A stretch of 64,000 nt of DNA from Rheinheimera sp. (lineage in GTDB: Bacteria > Pseudomonadota > Gammaproteobacteria > Enterobacterales > Alteromonadaceae). Shown piece by piece: positions 56,057 to 64,000 of the stretch. The notes under the pieces are model-generated. The model was not told where the DNA came from and made no database searches. It was given only the letters and a program-made list of their open reading frames with translations. A program made the translations under genes and the position numbers. The stretch lies in NCBI GenBank assembly GCA_003543135.1, contig DPJG01000027.1, forward strand, positions 1 to 64,000. The letters run 5' to 3'. Within the stretch, counting starts at the first letter, position 1, and every line of letters starts with the position of its first letter.

Positions 56057-56854
56057 TTATGGTGCTCTGGGCTTGGTTCTGGACTGCAAAGAGCCTTTTA
56101 ATAACTGCAGCTCGGCTTGGGTTAACTGTCGCAGTTGACCTTCGGCTAAGTCCCCCAGTGCCAGCTGATTGATATGGGTACGTTGTAAATGCTGCACTTT
56201 CAGCCCGACTTCACGGCACATATAACGGATTTGCCGGTTCAGGCCCTGTGTCAGGGTGATTTGAAAGCTGTGTTCAGTCAGGCGCTGCACCTGACAGGGC
56301 AAAGTCTGATACTGATGCGGTCCCACCTGATAACTTAACCCCTGAGCTAAACGCTGTAACATCACGTCCTGCAATGTTTTATCGACGCTCACCTGATAGG
56401 TTTTTTGATGGGCAAAAGTGGGGTGCATCAGTTGTTGTGTCAAAGCACCGTCGTTACTGAGCAGCAATAAACCACAACTGTCTTTATCAAGGCGTCCCAG
56501 CGGAAATAACCGCAGCGGCAGGCTATCAAGCAGGTGTTTTAAGCTGTCTTTTTTGTTATTCAGATTGCAGTCAATGCCAACGGGTTTGTGATACAGCCAA
56601 TATTGTAAAGGGGCAGGTTCGGGCAGTGGCTTGCCATCCAGCAAAATCATATCGCCGTTTTTTACCTGATAGTGGTGCGGCTGCTGTTGGCCATTGACGG
56701 TCACTCTTTGCTCAGAAATCAGCCTTGCCGCAGCTTTACGTGAACAAAGGCCACTTTGCGCCAGCGCCTGATTTAATCGAAGGCCAATCAGAGCGGCTGC
56801 TTTATCAGTGCTGTTGTCTGAGCTGGCAGGGCTGGATGGCATGATGCTTTGCAT
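56057..56854 (-). CDS. rluF: 23S rRNA pseudouridine synthase RluF
   Basis: RluF-type enzymes isomerise uridine in 23S rRNA helix 75. The 265 residues have an S4 RNA-binding domain (LRLNQALAQSGLCSRKAAAR, about 25-75) and a RsuA/RluB/E/F catalytic domain with Asp in FPLGRLDKDSCGLLLLSNDG and LTQGLNRQIRYMCRE near 200, the spacing typical of RluF. Exact target base is inferred from subfamily. An adjacent in-frame ATG four codons later is possible. It lies downstream of rhlE in the same direction, separated by a strong hairpin. Confidence 0.85.
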   Translation of the reverse strand: MQSIMPSSPASSDNSTDKAAALIGLRLNQALAQSGLCSRKAAARLISEQRVTVNGQQQPHHYQVKNGDMILLDGKPLPEPAPLQYWLYHKPVGIDCNLNNKKDSLKHLLDSLPLRLFPLGRLDKDSCGLLLLSNDGALTQQLMHPTFAHQKTYQVSVDKTLQDVMLQRLAQGLSYQVGPHQYQTLPCQVQRLTEHSFQITLTQGLNRQIRYMCREVGLKVQHLQRTHINQLALGDLAEGQLRQLTQAELQLLKGSLQSRTKPRAP

Positions 56855-56886
56855 GTATTGGCTTAAAAAAAATTATGCAGAGGATA

Positions 56887-56918
56887 ATACCTAAGCCTGA
56901 GGTTTCAGGCTTAGGTAT
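56887..56918. terminator. perfect 14-bp hairpin between rhlE and rluF
   Basis: ATACCTAAGCCTGA and TCAGGCTTAGGTAT are exact reverse complements around a GGTT loop, 12 bases after the rhlE stop. Neither side has a T-tract, so it may pause transcription, protect an mRNA end or regulate rluF rather than act as a standard terminator. Confidence 0.6.
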
Positions 56919-56930
56919 TTCAACAACAAC

Positions 56931-58403
56931 TTAAGCTTGTGAAGCTGCCGGTTTAGCTGCTCTGTGTGCTGTGCTGGCACCTGACTGATCGCTGCGGCGC
57001 TGGCCACTGCTGTGTTGGCCTTGTGCGCTATTTTCGCTGCGACGGGGTGCCGGTTTACCATGATTGGCTCTGTTGCCACCGCCATTGTTGCTTTGATTGC
57101 CATTGGCTTGCGGGCTGCGGCCAGGGCGTTGACCAGTTGCTGGCTTTTCACCGTTGGCAGTCTGGCCTGAACGGGCAGTTGCCTGAGCATTGGCACCTGC
57201 TGGTTTTTTATGTTGTGGCCGTGGCGGACGTGGTGGACGCACTGTTAAATCGTGATCGTTGGGCGCATTACTGACAATACCGCTCAGTTCTGCCACCGGT
57301 ATTTTCATGCCAATCAGCTTTTCCACTTGTTTTAACTGTGGCATTTCATCCGGGCAGACCAAAGATACGGCTAAACCGGCTTTACCGGCACGACCGGTGC
57401 GGCCAATACGGTGTACATAATCTGCGGCTGAGCGTGGCAGCGCAAAGTTCACCACAAAAGGCAGCTCGGCAATATCAATACCACGGGCGGCAACGTCTGA
57501 TGCCACCAATACGCGCACTGAATTATTTTTAAAACCGGCTAAAGCGGCGGTGCGGGCATTCTGGCTTTTATTACCATGAATAGCTGCAGCGCTGATGCCA
57601 GCGGCTTCCAGTTTTTCCGTCAGGCGGTTGGCTTCGTGTTTGGTGGCCATAAACACCAGCACTTGTTGCCAGTTGTTTTGTTCAATCAAAGTGATCAAAG
57701 CACCGGTTTTTTGGCCTTTGCTGACGTGATACACCTTTTGTTCAATTTTTTCCGCAGTGCTGTTTTGTGGCGCCACGTTGATCATCAATGGATCTTTTAG
57801 CAGCTTATTGGTCAGTTGTTTGATTTCATTGTCAAAAGTGGCTGAAAACAGCAGGTTCTGGCGGATTTTTGGCAGCAGATTCAGAATTTTCTGAATATCG
57901 CGGATAAAGCCCATATCCAGCATCCGGTCGGCTTCATCCAGTACCAGAATTTCCACTTCGTTAATTTTAACGGCGTTCTGGCCAATTAAATCCAATAAAC
58001 GGCCAGGAGTAGCCGTCAGAATATCCACACCACCGCGCAGCGCCATCATTTGTGGATTGATGTTAACCCCACCAAATACCACCAGATGTTTTAATTTGGG
58101 ATCGAGCAACTTGCTGTATTTGGTGATTTGTTCACCAATCTGCGCTGCCAGCTCGCGGGTCGGCGTCAGAATAAGAGCGCGGGTAGGGCGCGGATGTCTG
58201 GATTTGGTTTGGCTCAGTTTTTGTAAAATAGGCAGCACAAAACCAGCGGTTTTGCCGGTACCGGTCTGAGCCGCAGCCAATAAGTCGCGGCCGGCCAGCA
58301 CTGCAGGAATAGCCTGTTGCTGGATAGGTGTTGGCTGGGTATAACCTGCCTGTTCAACAGCTTGTAAAATGGCAGGTTGTAACCCTAATAACGAAAATGA
58401 CAT
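56931..58403 (-). CDS. rhlE: DEAD-box RNA helicase RhlE
   Basis: This ATP-dependent RNA helicase is involved in ribosome assembly and RNA turnover. The start at 58403 gives 490 residues. Motifs in order: Q-motif [18 protein letters not shown] (motif I), PTRELAAQ (Ia), DEAD as [13 protein letters not shown] (II), SAT as LFSATF (III), and [14 protein letters not shown] with [10 protein letters not shown] (V and VI). A low-complexity tail from about 385 rich in Gly, Asn, Gln, Ala and Arg ends the protein, as in other RhlE proteins. Confidence 0.95.
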   Translation of the reverse strand: MSFSLLGLQPAILQAVEQAGYTQPTPIQQQAIPAVLAGRDLLAAAQTGTGKTAGFVLPILQKLSQTKSRHPRPTRALILTPTRELAAQIGEQITKYSKLLDPKLKHLVVFGGVNINPQMMALRGGVDILTATPGRLLDLIGQNAVKINEVEILVLDEADRMLDMGFIRDIQKILNLLPKIRQNLLFSATFDNEIKQLTNKLLKDPLMINVAPQNSTAEKIEQKVYHVSKGQKTGALITLIEQNNWQQVLVFMATKHEANRLTEKLEAAGISAAAIHGNKSQNARTAALAGFKNNSVRVLVASDVAARGIDIAELPFVVNFALPRSAADYVHRIGRTGRAGKAGLAVSLVCPDEMPQLKQVEKLIGMKIPVAELSGIVSNAPNDHDLTVRPPRPPRPQHKKPAGANAQATARSGQTANGEKPATGQRPGRSPQANGNQSNNGGGNRANHGKPAPRRSENSAQGQHSSGQRRSDQSGASTAHRAAKPAASQA

Positions 58404-58554
58404 CAATAACCCCACATATTGTCAGCACGCCGAAATTGGGGGGCTGTACAAAAAAGTCGCGCATTCTAACCGGTATCGGCTCCAAGTGCTATCAGAATGC
58501 TCAGGCCTTTGCTAACACACTGATTTGTGGTGCCTGTTCAGCACAACTTGCGCC

Positions 58555-59865
58555 TTAGGCAAAATGCCGGGCGGCAATAGTACATAAACCTTTGCCAACA
58601 GAGCCAAAGCGGTCGCCATGCACCAGTGGCACATCGGGCAGCAGTTGTTGCAGTAGCTGAATAATACCTTTGGCTGCTGAAGCGCCACCTGTTAAAAAAA
58701 TCACATCAGGCTTAGCTGCAGCGCTGGCCAGGCTATGTTCTATCAGCTTTTTAATGCCGTTCAGTTCAATATAAATGGCCTGATCCAACATCATCAGGTC
58801 AATCTGCTGCGTAAGTTCTGCTTCCAGCCGGTTCAGCTCAACCTGCACCAGAGCATGTTCTGCCAGGGCAATTTTGGCTTGTTCGGCCTTTTGCACCAGG
58901 TAATAACTTAAATGTTGCTGATAGAGTGTCCGCAAGCGGCTGACTTTGTGGGGTTCATTCGCAAGCTGAATTAAACTCTGAATGTCAGCAGCACTTTGTT
59001 CACGGTAGAAATTTTCCTGCGCCTGAATATCAATAATATTGACCGCATCACTAAACAGCGTATTGGGTAAAGGCCGGCCGGTTGTGGCCAGACTGCCACG
59101 GCCCAGCAGCGGCATTAAACTGTAAATGGCCAGTTTAATATCCATATCCACACCGCCAATACGGCGCCCGGCATGGCCGAGTAAGTCGTTACTGCGATCG
59201 GTTTGCAGGGCCAGTTTGGGGCCAAGCCGGATCAAACTGATATCGCTGGTACCACCGCCAATATCCACCACCAGCACCAGTTGTTCTTTGGTTAAGCTAC
59301 GCTCGTACTCAACAGCAGCGGCTACCGGTTCATAGGCAAACTGAATTTCTTTAAATCCAACATCTTTGGCCGCTGAGCGCAAAATAGCTTCGGCTCTGTC
59401 ATCCCCCAGCGCGCCGTCTATGCCCTGAAAATGCACAGGCCGGCCCAGCACGGCATAAGGCAACTCAGCACCCCGCGCCAATTCAGCTTTTTGTTTAATG
59501 TCTTTGAGCAGCAAGGTGCAAATTTGCCGGTAAATCTGGCTTTGAGCGGGCGTTAATCTGGAACCGAGCATTGATTTTGGCGAGCGGATAAAAACGCCTG
59601 CCAGCGGGTTGCTGCTGTAGCTCTGGTGGGCGCTTTGCCCCAGCTGCACTTTGGCTTGTTGTTGTAATAACCGGCTTAAACTTTCGTTGATATAAGGCTC
59701 GTCGTCGTCCTGATCATCACTGCGGTTTTTTTCAATATAAAGCGCCGAGCTTAAATAAGGGCTGTCAGCATCCAGCGGCGCCAGCACAGGTTCCTGGTTT
59801 TCCAGCCAGCCTGCTGTACAGTTGGAGGTGCCAAAATCAATTCCGGTATAACAAGCTTGCATCAT
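58555..59865 (-). CDS. yegD: Hsp70-family protein YegD
   Basis: This Hsp70-like ATPase of 436 residues lacks the substrate-binding C-terminal domain of DnaK. The N-terminal phosphate-1 motif is IDFGTSNCTAG, phosphate-2 is VLVVDIGGGTSDIS near 225, the adenosine motif is FLTGGASAAKG near 405. Start codons at 59865 or 59862 are used (AGGAACCC upstream); the open frame further up has no coding character. Role unknown; E. coli YegD is described as a putative chaperone. It is divergent from the flgO-type operon, sharing a region with a sigma-54 promoter. Confidence 0.9.
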   Translation of the reverse strand: MMQACYTGIDFGTSNCTAGWLENQEPVLAPLDADSPYLSSALYIEKNRSDDQDDDEPYINESLSRLLQQQAKVQLGQSAHQSYSSNPLAGVFIRSPKSMLGSRLTPAQSQIYRQICTLLLKDIKQKAELARGAELPYAVLGRPVHFQGIDGALGDDRAEAILRSAAKDVGFKEIQFAYEPVAAAVEYERSLTKEQLVLVVDIGGGTSDISLIRLGPKLALQTDRSNDLLGHAGRRIGGVDMDIKLAIYSLMPLLGRGSLATTGRPLPNTLFSDAVNIIDIQAQENFYREQSAADIQSLIQLANEPHKVSRLRTLYQQHLSYYLVQKAEQAKIALAEHALVQVELNRLEAELTQQIDLMMLDQAIYIELNGIKKLIEHSLASAAAKPDVIFLTGGASAAKGIIQLLQQLLPDVPLVHGDRFGSVGKGLCTIAARHFA

Positions 59866-59962
59866 GGGTTCCTGAAAATTCTGCGGTGCAGCACCAGGCC
59901 AGTCGGGCCCGGCAAAAAAGCCGCACAGTATAACCAGAGCGCCACCATGCGTCAGCACAAGC

Positions 59963-59978
59963 TGGCACTGATTTTGCA
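59963..59978 (+). promoter_or_regulatory. sigma-54 promoter of the FlgO-domain operon
   Basis: TGGCACTGATTTTGCA is a full match to the -24/-12 consensus (TGGCAC-N5-TTGCA), with GG and GC ten bases apart. It lies 85 bases before the first FlgO-domain gene. Flagellar class II and III genes of polar-flagellated gammaproteobacteria use sigma-54 with FlrA/FlrC-type activators, so this fits their regulation. No clear activator site was identified. Confidence 0.88.
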
Positions 59979-60063
59979 AAATTCGCAGATATCTGGCTTC
60001 CACCAGAGCAGCAGGCAACACCAGTGCCTGCTGCCGGGATCTCAAATCTGAGGTAGATAACTG

Positions 60064-60669
60064 ATGAATACCGCCAAAGCCGCTTTAATGCTGGGCACAG
60101 CCTTGTTCACCACCGCCTGTGTGCAGCTGCCGGAACCCTCTGAGCAGCGGCAGCAAACTGCCGTGTTGCAGCCAGAAGTTGCCGTGACGCCGCTGCTGTA
60201 TTACACCGAACGTATTGCCGATAGGTTATTTAAGGACTTAAAACCTATTACTCCTGGTGCTATTGCCGTGGTGAGTTTTACCGACGTCAAATCTCTGGCG
60301 CCCGATCCTTATAATTTGTCGATGAATTTATTGGGGTTGCAGCTGCAGGAAAGCATGCTGACCGTTGCCAGTCAGCTGGGATATCAGGTGAAAGAGCTGC
60401 GCCTGGCCTCTTCAGTAAAAATTTATGCCGACCATGAGCGGATGTTAAGCCGGGATATTAATGAGCTGGCGACACAACAGTCGGTGCGTTATGTAATAGC
60501 AGGTACGCTCAATCAATCTGAAAATTACACTACAGTAAATGCCCGGCTGGTCGATATCCAGACCAATACAGTAATAGCCGCAGCGTCGGATTTAGTACCA
60601 AGTGCGGTGCTTGGCAGTGCAGAGCAGGTGCAGCTGCGCCAACAAATGTTATATCGCAATAGCCAATAA
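60064..60669 (+). CDS. FlgO-domain flagellar lipoprotein (first of three)
   Basis: The 201-residue predicted outer-membrane lipoprotein has a lipobox FTTAC (Cys19) and a FlgO domain (about 40-190) with TERIADRLFKDLKP, AIAVVSFTDVKSL and VRYVIAGTLNQSENYT. In Vibrio FlgO is needed for normal flagellar outer-membrane assembly and motility. The domain fold recurs in the next two genes, so I do not assign flgO to one copy. It follows the sigma-54 promoter and is 44 bases from the second gene. Confidence 0.85.
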   Translation: MNTAKAALMLGTALFTTACVQLPEPSEQRQQTAVLQPEVAVTPLLYYTERIADRLFKDLKPITPGAIAVVSFTDVKSLAPDPYNLSMNLLGLQLQESMLTVASQLGYQVKELRLASSVKIYADHERMLSRDINELATQQSVRYVIAGTLNQSENYTTVNARLVDIQTNTVIAAASDLVPSAVLGSAEQVQLRQQMLYRNSQ

Positions 60670-60713
60670 TGGGCACAACAGCACCAGGTTTTTGCGTTGA
60701 AATGGGGATGATT

Positions 60714-61466
60714 ATGACAGCTAAATTAATGATGTTGACGCTGTGCCTGGGATTAACGGCCTGCGCATCTATAGATAAATGGGACAAAGCAGTGGCTGCC
60801 AAACAGCAGGCCGAAGATCAGGCTCAGGCGCAGATGCAGCTGAAAAATACCCCTCAAGCGACAGTGCCTGTGATTCCTGCCGGTAGTGGTAATGCACCTT
60901 TATATGTGACTCCGGCTTTATACGATGGCGCTGCTTATCAGGCCACCCGGATGGCGGCGCAAAAAACGCTGCCAACTTATCTGCCCCAGGCGCAGGTGAC
61001 GGTGAATCATTATATTCAGGGCATGATGCATGACTTAGTGGCCAATTTAGATTTGGTCAAAGACGGTATGATTATTGGTGTCACCAGTTTTGTTTACCTG
61101 GACGGTGCTTATGATCAGGCTGATTTGCTGGGTAATCAGCTTTCTGAAGGTTTTATGCATGAAATTCATCAGTTTGGCTTAAATGTGGTCGACTTTAAAA
61201 CCACAGATTTTATCCGTGTTACGCCCAAAGGAGATTTTGTGTTCAGCCGCGACTTTATGGAGCTGCGTGAAGAACAGCCGATCGAATTTGTGCTGGGCGG
61301 CACTTTAGTGGCGCATCAGGGCGGCACTTTGGTTAATGCCCGGATAGTGTCTGTTGCCAGTAAAAAAGTGCTGGCGACAGCCCAGAGTTTTATTCCGCAA
61401 AATGTGGCCAATGCTGTGTTGCCGTCGGCAACACAAGGCAAACTTTATTTAAAGCAGGGTGAATAA
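60714..61466 (+). CDS. FlgO-domain lipoprotein (second of three)
   Basis: The 250-residue lipoprotein starts at the ATG at 60714 (GGGGATG upstream) with lipobox LTAC (Cys near 17). An Ala/Gln-rich linker follows. The FlgO domain (about 85-240) shows MIIGVTSFVYLDGA, GNQLSEGFMHEIHQFG, SRDFMELREEQPIEFVLGG and NARIVSVASKKVLATAQS, the same order of elements as the neighbours. It ends one base before the third gene starts, so the genes are tightly coupled. Confidence 0.83.
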   Translation: MTAKLMMLTLCLGLTACASIDKWDKAVAAKQQAEDQAQAQMQLKNTPQATVPVIPAGSGNAPLYVTPALYDGAAYQATRMAAQKTLPTYLPQAQVTVNHYIQGMMHDLVANLDLVKDGMIIGVTSFVYLDGAYDQADLLGNQLSEGFMHEIHQFGLNVVDFKTTDFIRVTPKGDFVFSRDFMELREEQPIEFVLGGTLVAHQGGTLVNARIVSVASKKVLATAQSFIPQNVANAVLPSATQGKLYLKQGE

Positions 61467-61467
61467 C

Positions 61468-62307
61468 ATGCGTGTTATAGCAGTGCTGTTGTTACTGACA
61501 TTAAGCGGTTGCAGCCAGTTATGTGATTGTCAGAATGCTCGGTCTGAGCGGGCTGACAACAGCAGCAGCCACAGCGAAGCGAGTTTGTCGGAGCAAATGC
61601 AGCAGGAGCAACAAAGCCTGGCTTCAACGAGTGTCGCCACCGACGGCACTGTGATTGAAGACAGGGTGATGCCGGAAGCGCCGCCCGTACAGTCCACGCC
61701 AACTGTGTCGCAGCTGGATAAAATTATGGCGGAGCCTGGCGCCAAGCCAATTTGGCCTGTGGTGCAAAAAGCGCCGCTGCAGCGTAAAAGTCTGCCGTCC
61801 GAACAGCAGGCTGCTTACCAACAAGGCATGCTGCTACATCGGGTTACCCAGTCACCTTACCCTGAGCTGCCGCAAAGCCGTAAGGAACTGACCGACTATG
61901 CGGCGCAGCTGGCCTTTAAACTGGCTGGGTTTGACGAGCTCAAAGGTGCCAAAGTTGGCATTACCAGTTTTGTAGAATTTGACGACAGCCTGGAGCAAAC
62001 CACGGCGCTGGGCAATCAGTTTGCAGAAGCCATGGTGACTTTGCTGCCGCAATATGGTGTGGATGTGATTGAATATAAACTGACCCGCGATATTGACGTG
62101 AGTCCTAGGGGAGATATTGCGTTGTCGCGCGATGTGCTGAAACTCCAGCAAAAAGTCGGGATGGATTATGTGATGACTGGCACTTTGGTGGCCACCCGCC
62201 GTGGTATTCAGGTTAACAGCAGAATAGTATCGGTGCAGGGGCAAAAAGTGATAGCTGCAGCCAGTACTATGGTGCCACATCTGGTGTTACAACAAATTCA
62301 GCCTTAG
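61468..62307 (+). CDS. FlgO-domain lipoprotein (third of three)
   Basis: The 279-residue lipoprotein has lipobox LTLSGC (Cys14) and a Ser/Gln-rich linker to about 115. The FlgO domain reads VGITSFVEFDDS, GNQFAEAMVTLLPQYG, LSRDVLKLQQKVGMDYVMTG and NSRIVSVQGQKVIAAAS. It is more like the second gene than the first, suggesting a later duplication. The ATG follows the previous stop by one base. A terminator follows. Confidence 0.83.
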   Translation: MRVIAVLLLLTLSGCSQLCDCQNARSERADNSSSHSEASLSEQMQQEQQSLASTSVATDGTVIEDRVMPEAPPVQSTPTVSQLDKIMAEPGAKPIWPVVQKAPLQRKSLPSEQQAAYQQGMLLHRVTQSPYPELPQSRKELTDYAAQLAFKLAGFDELKGAKVGITSFVEFDDSLEQTTALGNQFAEAMVTLLPQYGVDVIEYKLTRDIDVSPRGDIALSRDVLKLQQKVGMDYVMTGTLVATRRGIQVNSRIVSVQGQKVIAAASTMVPHLVLQQIQP

Positions 62308-62353
62308 TGTCCAGAGGGCTTCAAGCCCAACTCTGGTATCAGGGTGCCAAAAA

Positions 62354-62381
62354 GCGGCGGTTACAGACTGCCGTTTTTTTT
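62354..62381 (+). terminator. FlgO operon terminator
   Basis: CGGCGGT pairs with ACTGCCG with one mismatch around TACAG, then eight T. It lies about 50 bases after the last gene. Confidence 0.75.
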
Positions 62382-62526
62382 GCGTAAAGCACTTCGCCTC
62401 ACTGTATTAAAAGTAGCTATAGCAGAAAACGGAAGCCGGCTTTTATCTGAGCTTGTGGTTCACTGAGGTCATCGTGATCTTTGGTTGTTCTGCGAGCGGG
62501 GGAAACGAGCAAGACAAAAGCCGAGA

Positions 62527-62601
62527 TGGCGGCCCCAACAGGAATCGAACCTGTAACTGCCCCTTAGGAGGGGGCCGTTATATCCATTTAACTATGGGGC
62601 C
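62527..62601 (-). tRNA. tRNA-Arg (anticodon CCU), CCA encoded
   Basis: On the minus strand acceptor GGCCCCA pairs with TGGGGCC, followed by discriminator G and a genome-encoded CCA. The anticodon stem GCCCC/GGGGC holds the loop CTCCTAA, with anticodon CCT (arginine, codon AGG). The T arm CAGGTTCGATTCCTG is canonical. tRNA-Arg(CCU) genes are common integration sites, but no integrase or direct repeat is seen here. Confidence 0.97.
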
Positions 62602-62876
62602 CTATTTTGCTGATTAGCTTACTGAGTGATGGCGGTGCGCTTGTTACTCAGAGGCGCCACATGCTGCTAAAAATGTGGCCTTTTGTCAATTGATGCTGCA
62701 TTTATTTGCCGATAGTTGCTGAATAATCAAACAGCTGCAGCAATAAATGGCTTTATTGCTGCACATTATTGTTGCAAATGCGCAGCCAGAGTTGTGGCGG
62801 TGCCAGCGCTTGCTTTTCTCTCACTGAGGTTCTGAAACGCTGGGGCCGGCTGTTGTTTCTGCTATTGCCAGGCCAC

Positions 62877-64000
62877 TTATTCTTGTCCGGTCGACTCTTG
62901 CTCCACCCATTCATCCTGCACCACTTTCTGCGCTGCTTGTGCCAGATCGCCCACCTGCACATTGGCAAGTAAACGTGCATCGACACTTTGTGCCCAGGCT
63001 GCTTCATGGCTTAACTGGGTGACTTTGACTGTCATATCCGTGACGGCCAATAAGGCCTGGGTTTGACCAAAATTGTCGTTGAGTTCACGCCTGTGTACCA
63101 GGGTAAAGGTATCGCCAACCTGCACCCCATGGGCGCTGCCAAGGTTCAGCAGCACCTGATTGTCTCTGACCTGTAATAACTCGGCCACCACAGGTTCACA
63201 GCGGATGGCTTCTTCCACATCCAGTACTGCGGCATCCAGTACCCGCTCTGCCGCCTGACCATAACTGGTTTGCCAGAATCTGTGATATTGTGGATCTAAA
63301 GCTGTGGTTTTACGCACGCGCCAAATAGCCGAAGTCTGATACTTTTGTTGCATCAACAGTTTTGCTTCGGCTAGATCAAACAGCGACAACTGCAGATGGT
63401 AAAAACGTTCGCGGTCGGCATCACTCCAGAATTGCCAGTTGGTACCCTGGGTTTCACCCAGCGACACGTCGTTTAAAGTGGCGCTTAACAGATAACGGGC
63501 ACCATATTGCCGGCTAATGGCTTGACGTTCGTTGTAACTTAATTTGTCGGCATCGATGGGTGCCGGCAGCGCCTGAGTCCAGCTGCTTTGACTGAGCTCC
63601 GTCAGTTTGTCGTTAAAAAGCTCGCTGCTGACTTTGCCAAGTTCAAATAAACCACCAATGACGGCCTGTTCTGGCACCTTTAATTTAAAAGGTGCGATCA
63701 GTAATTTCTTTTTGTAAGCCACGTTAGGGCAGGCGGCTTCACCTGGCACTATGTCGGCGCGGATCGTCACTTCAAAAGTGCCATTGCTGGCGCGCTCTGA
63801 CACCAGATGCACCTGCTGCACTTCACCATGGCTTTTTAACTGCATGCTGTCCTGTGTCAAAAGACCGTCGGTGACCTGCTGCACACTGCGCACTGACACA
63901 CCGGCAAACAACAATGCCCGTTTTACCGCATCTTCAGTGGCCTGAGCTCTGGCTGCAGCCTGATCACCATTACGGATCGCGGCCTGACCTGTGGTTTCGT
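62877..64000 (-). CDS. flgT: flagellar assembly protein FlgT, 5' end missing
   Basis: FlgT is a periplasmic component of the H-ring around the basal body in Vibrio-type polar flagella. The 3' 374 codons are present; the frame continues past the window edge, where GDQAAARAQATEDAVKRALL matches the N-terminal domain of the family. Then come the middle domain (SRQYGARYLLSATLNDVSLG) and a C-terminal SH3-like domain (LGSAHGVQVGDTFTLVH). FlgT and FlgO genes cluster in Vibrio too, supporting the flagellar assignment of this end of the window. Confidence 0.9.
   Translation of the reverse strand, partial: ETTGQAAIRNGDQAAARAQATEDAVKRALLFAGVSVRSVQQVTDGLLTQDSMQLKSHGEVQQVHLVSERASNGTFEVTIRADIVPGEAACPNVAYKKKLLIAPFKLKVPEQAVIGGLFELGKVSSELFNDKLTELSQSSWTQALPAPIDADKLSYNERQAISRQYGARYLLSATLNDVSLGETQGTNWQFWSDADRERFYHLQLSLFDLAEAKLLMQQKYQTSAIWRVRKTTALDPQYHRFWQTSYGQAAERVLDAAVLDVEEAIRCEPVVAELLQVRDNQVLLNLGSAHGVQVGDTFTLVHRRELNDNFGQTQALLAVTDMTVKVTQLSHEAAWAQSVDARLLANVQVGDLAQAAQKVVQDEWVEQESTGQE

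Noticed and set aside
62527..62601. Integrated element at tRNA-Arg(CCU)
   Set aside because: No integrase gene and no repeat of the tRNA 3' end were found in the window; both sides are flagellar genes.

Overview
The window reads as chromosomal DNA of a free-living, flagellated, protein-degrading gammaproteobacterium of the Alteromonadales/Chromatiaceae type. Rheinheimera or a close relative is my best guess from gene content (serA next to rpiA, FlgO/FlgT flagellar genes, many secreted peptidases, GGDEF/EAL proteins, a GlyGly-CTERM protein). No 16S or marker search was possible, so the genus is inference.

Layout. Positions 1-8.6 kb are housekeeping: a cut-off tRNA divergent from gltX, a DUF481 outer-membrane barrel, serA, rpiA, a Ca2+/Na+ antiporter, an Atm1-type ABC exporter and ppnP. 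Positions 8.8-15.8 kb hold a PAS-GAF-GGDEF cyclase, a secreted subtilase that probably starts at TTG, and a basic amino-acid decarboxylase. Positions 15.8-20.4 kb are an accessory mosaic centred on an intact REP-associated tyrosine transposase (RAYT). It is flanked by two families of short repeats in opposite orientation, two decayed RAYT fragments, the last 29 codons of a lost alpha-amylase, an ankyrin-repeat lipoprotein with a coupled ORF tail, and a small membrane protein with another ORF tail. Positions 20.4-37.1 kb carry a GlyGly-CTERM beta-propeller/cadherin-like protein, a GH13 amylase lipoprotein, M28 and M16 peptidases, a Rnk-like protein, a nucleotidyltransferase-like protein, a GGDEF-EAL protein and a solute-binding-like protein.

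Positions 37.1-44.7 kb form a self-contained regulated operon: a sigma-54 promoter with palindromic upstream sites, then membrane-fusion protein, MacB-type ATPase, two FtsX-type permeases, an NtrC-family response regulator and its histidine kinase. The regulator probably acts on the promoter of its own operon. Positions 44.8-60 kb hold a dienelactone hydrolase, an S9 peptidase, a CNNM/CBS protein, an M9 collagenase, a DUF885 lipoprotein, an MFS transporter, rluF, rhlE and a YegD-type Hsp70. Positions 60-64 kb are flagellar: a second sigma-54 promoter drives three consecutive FlgO-domain genes, facing tRNA-Arg(CCU) and a cut-off flgT.

The most unusual material is the RAYT mosaic and the two sigma-54 control regions. 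No CRISPR array, prophage, integron or classical insertion sequence with paired terminal repeats was seen.
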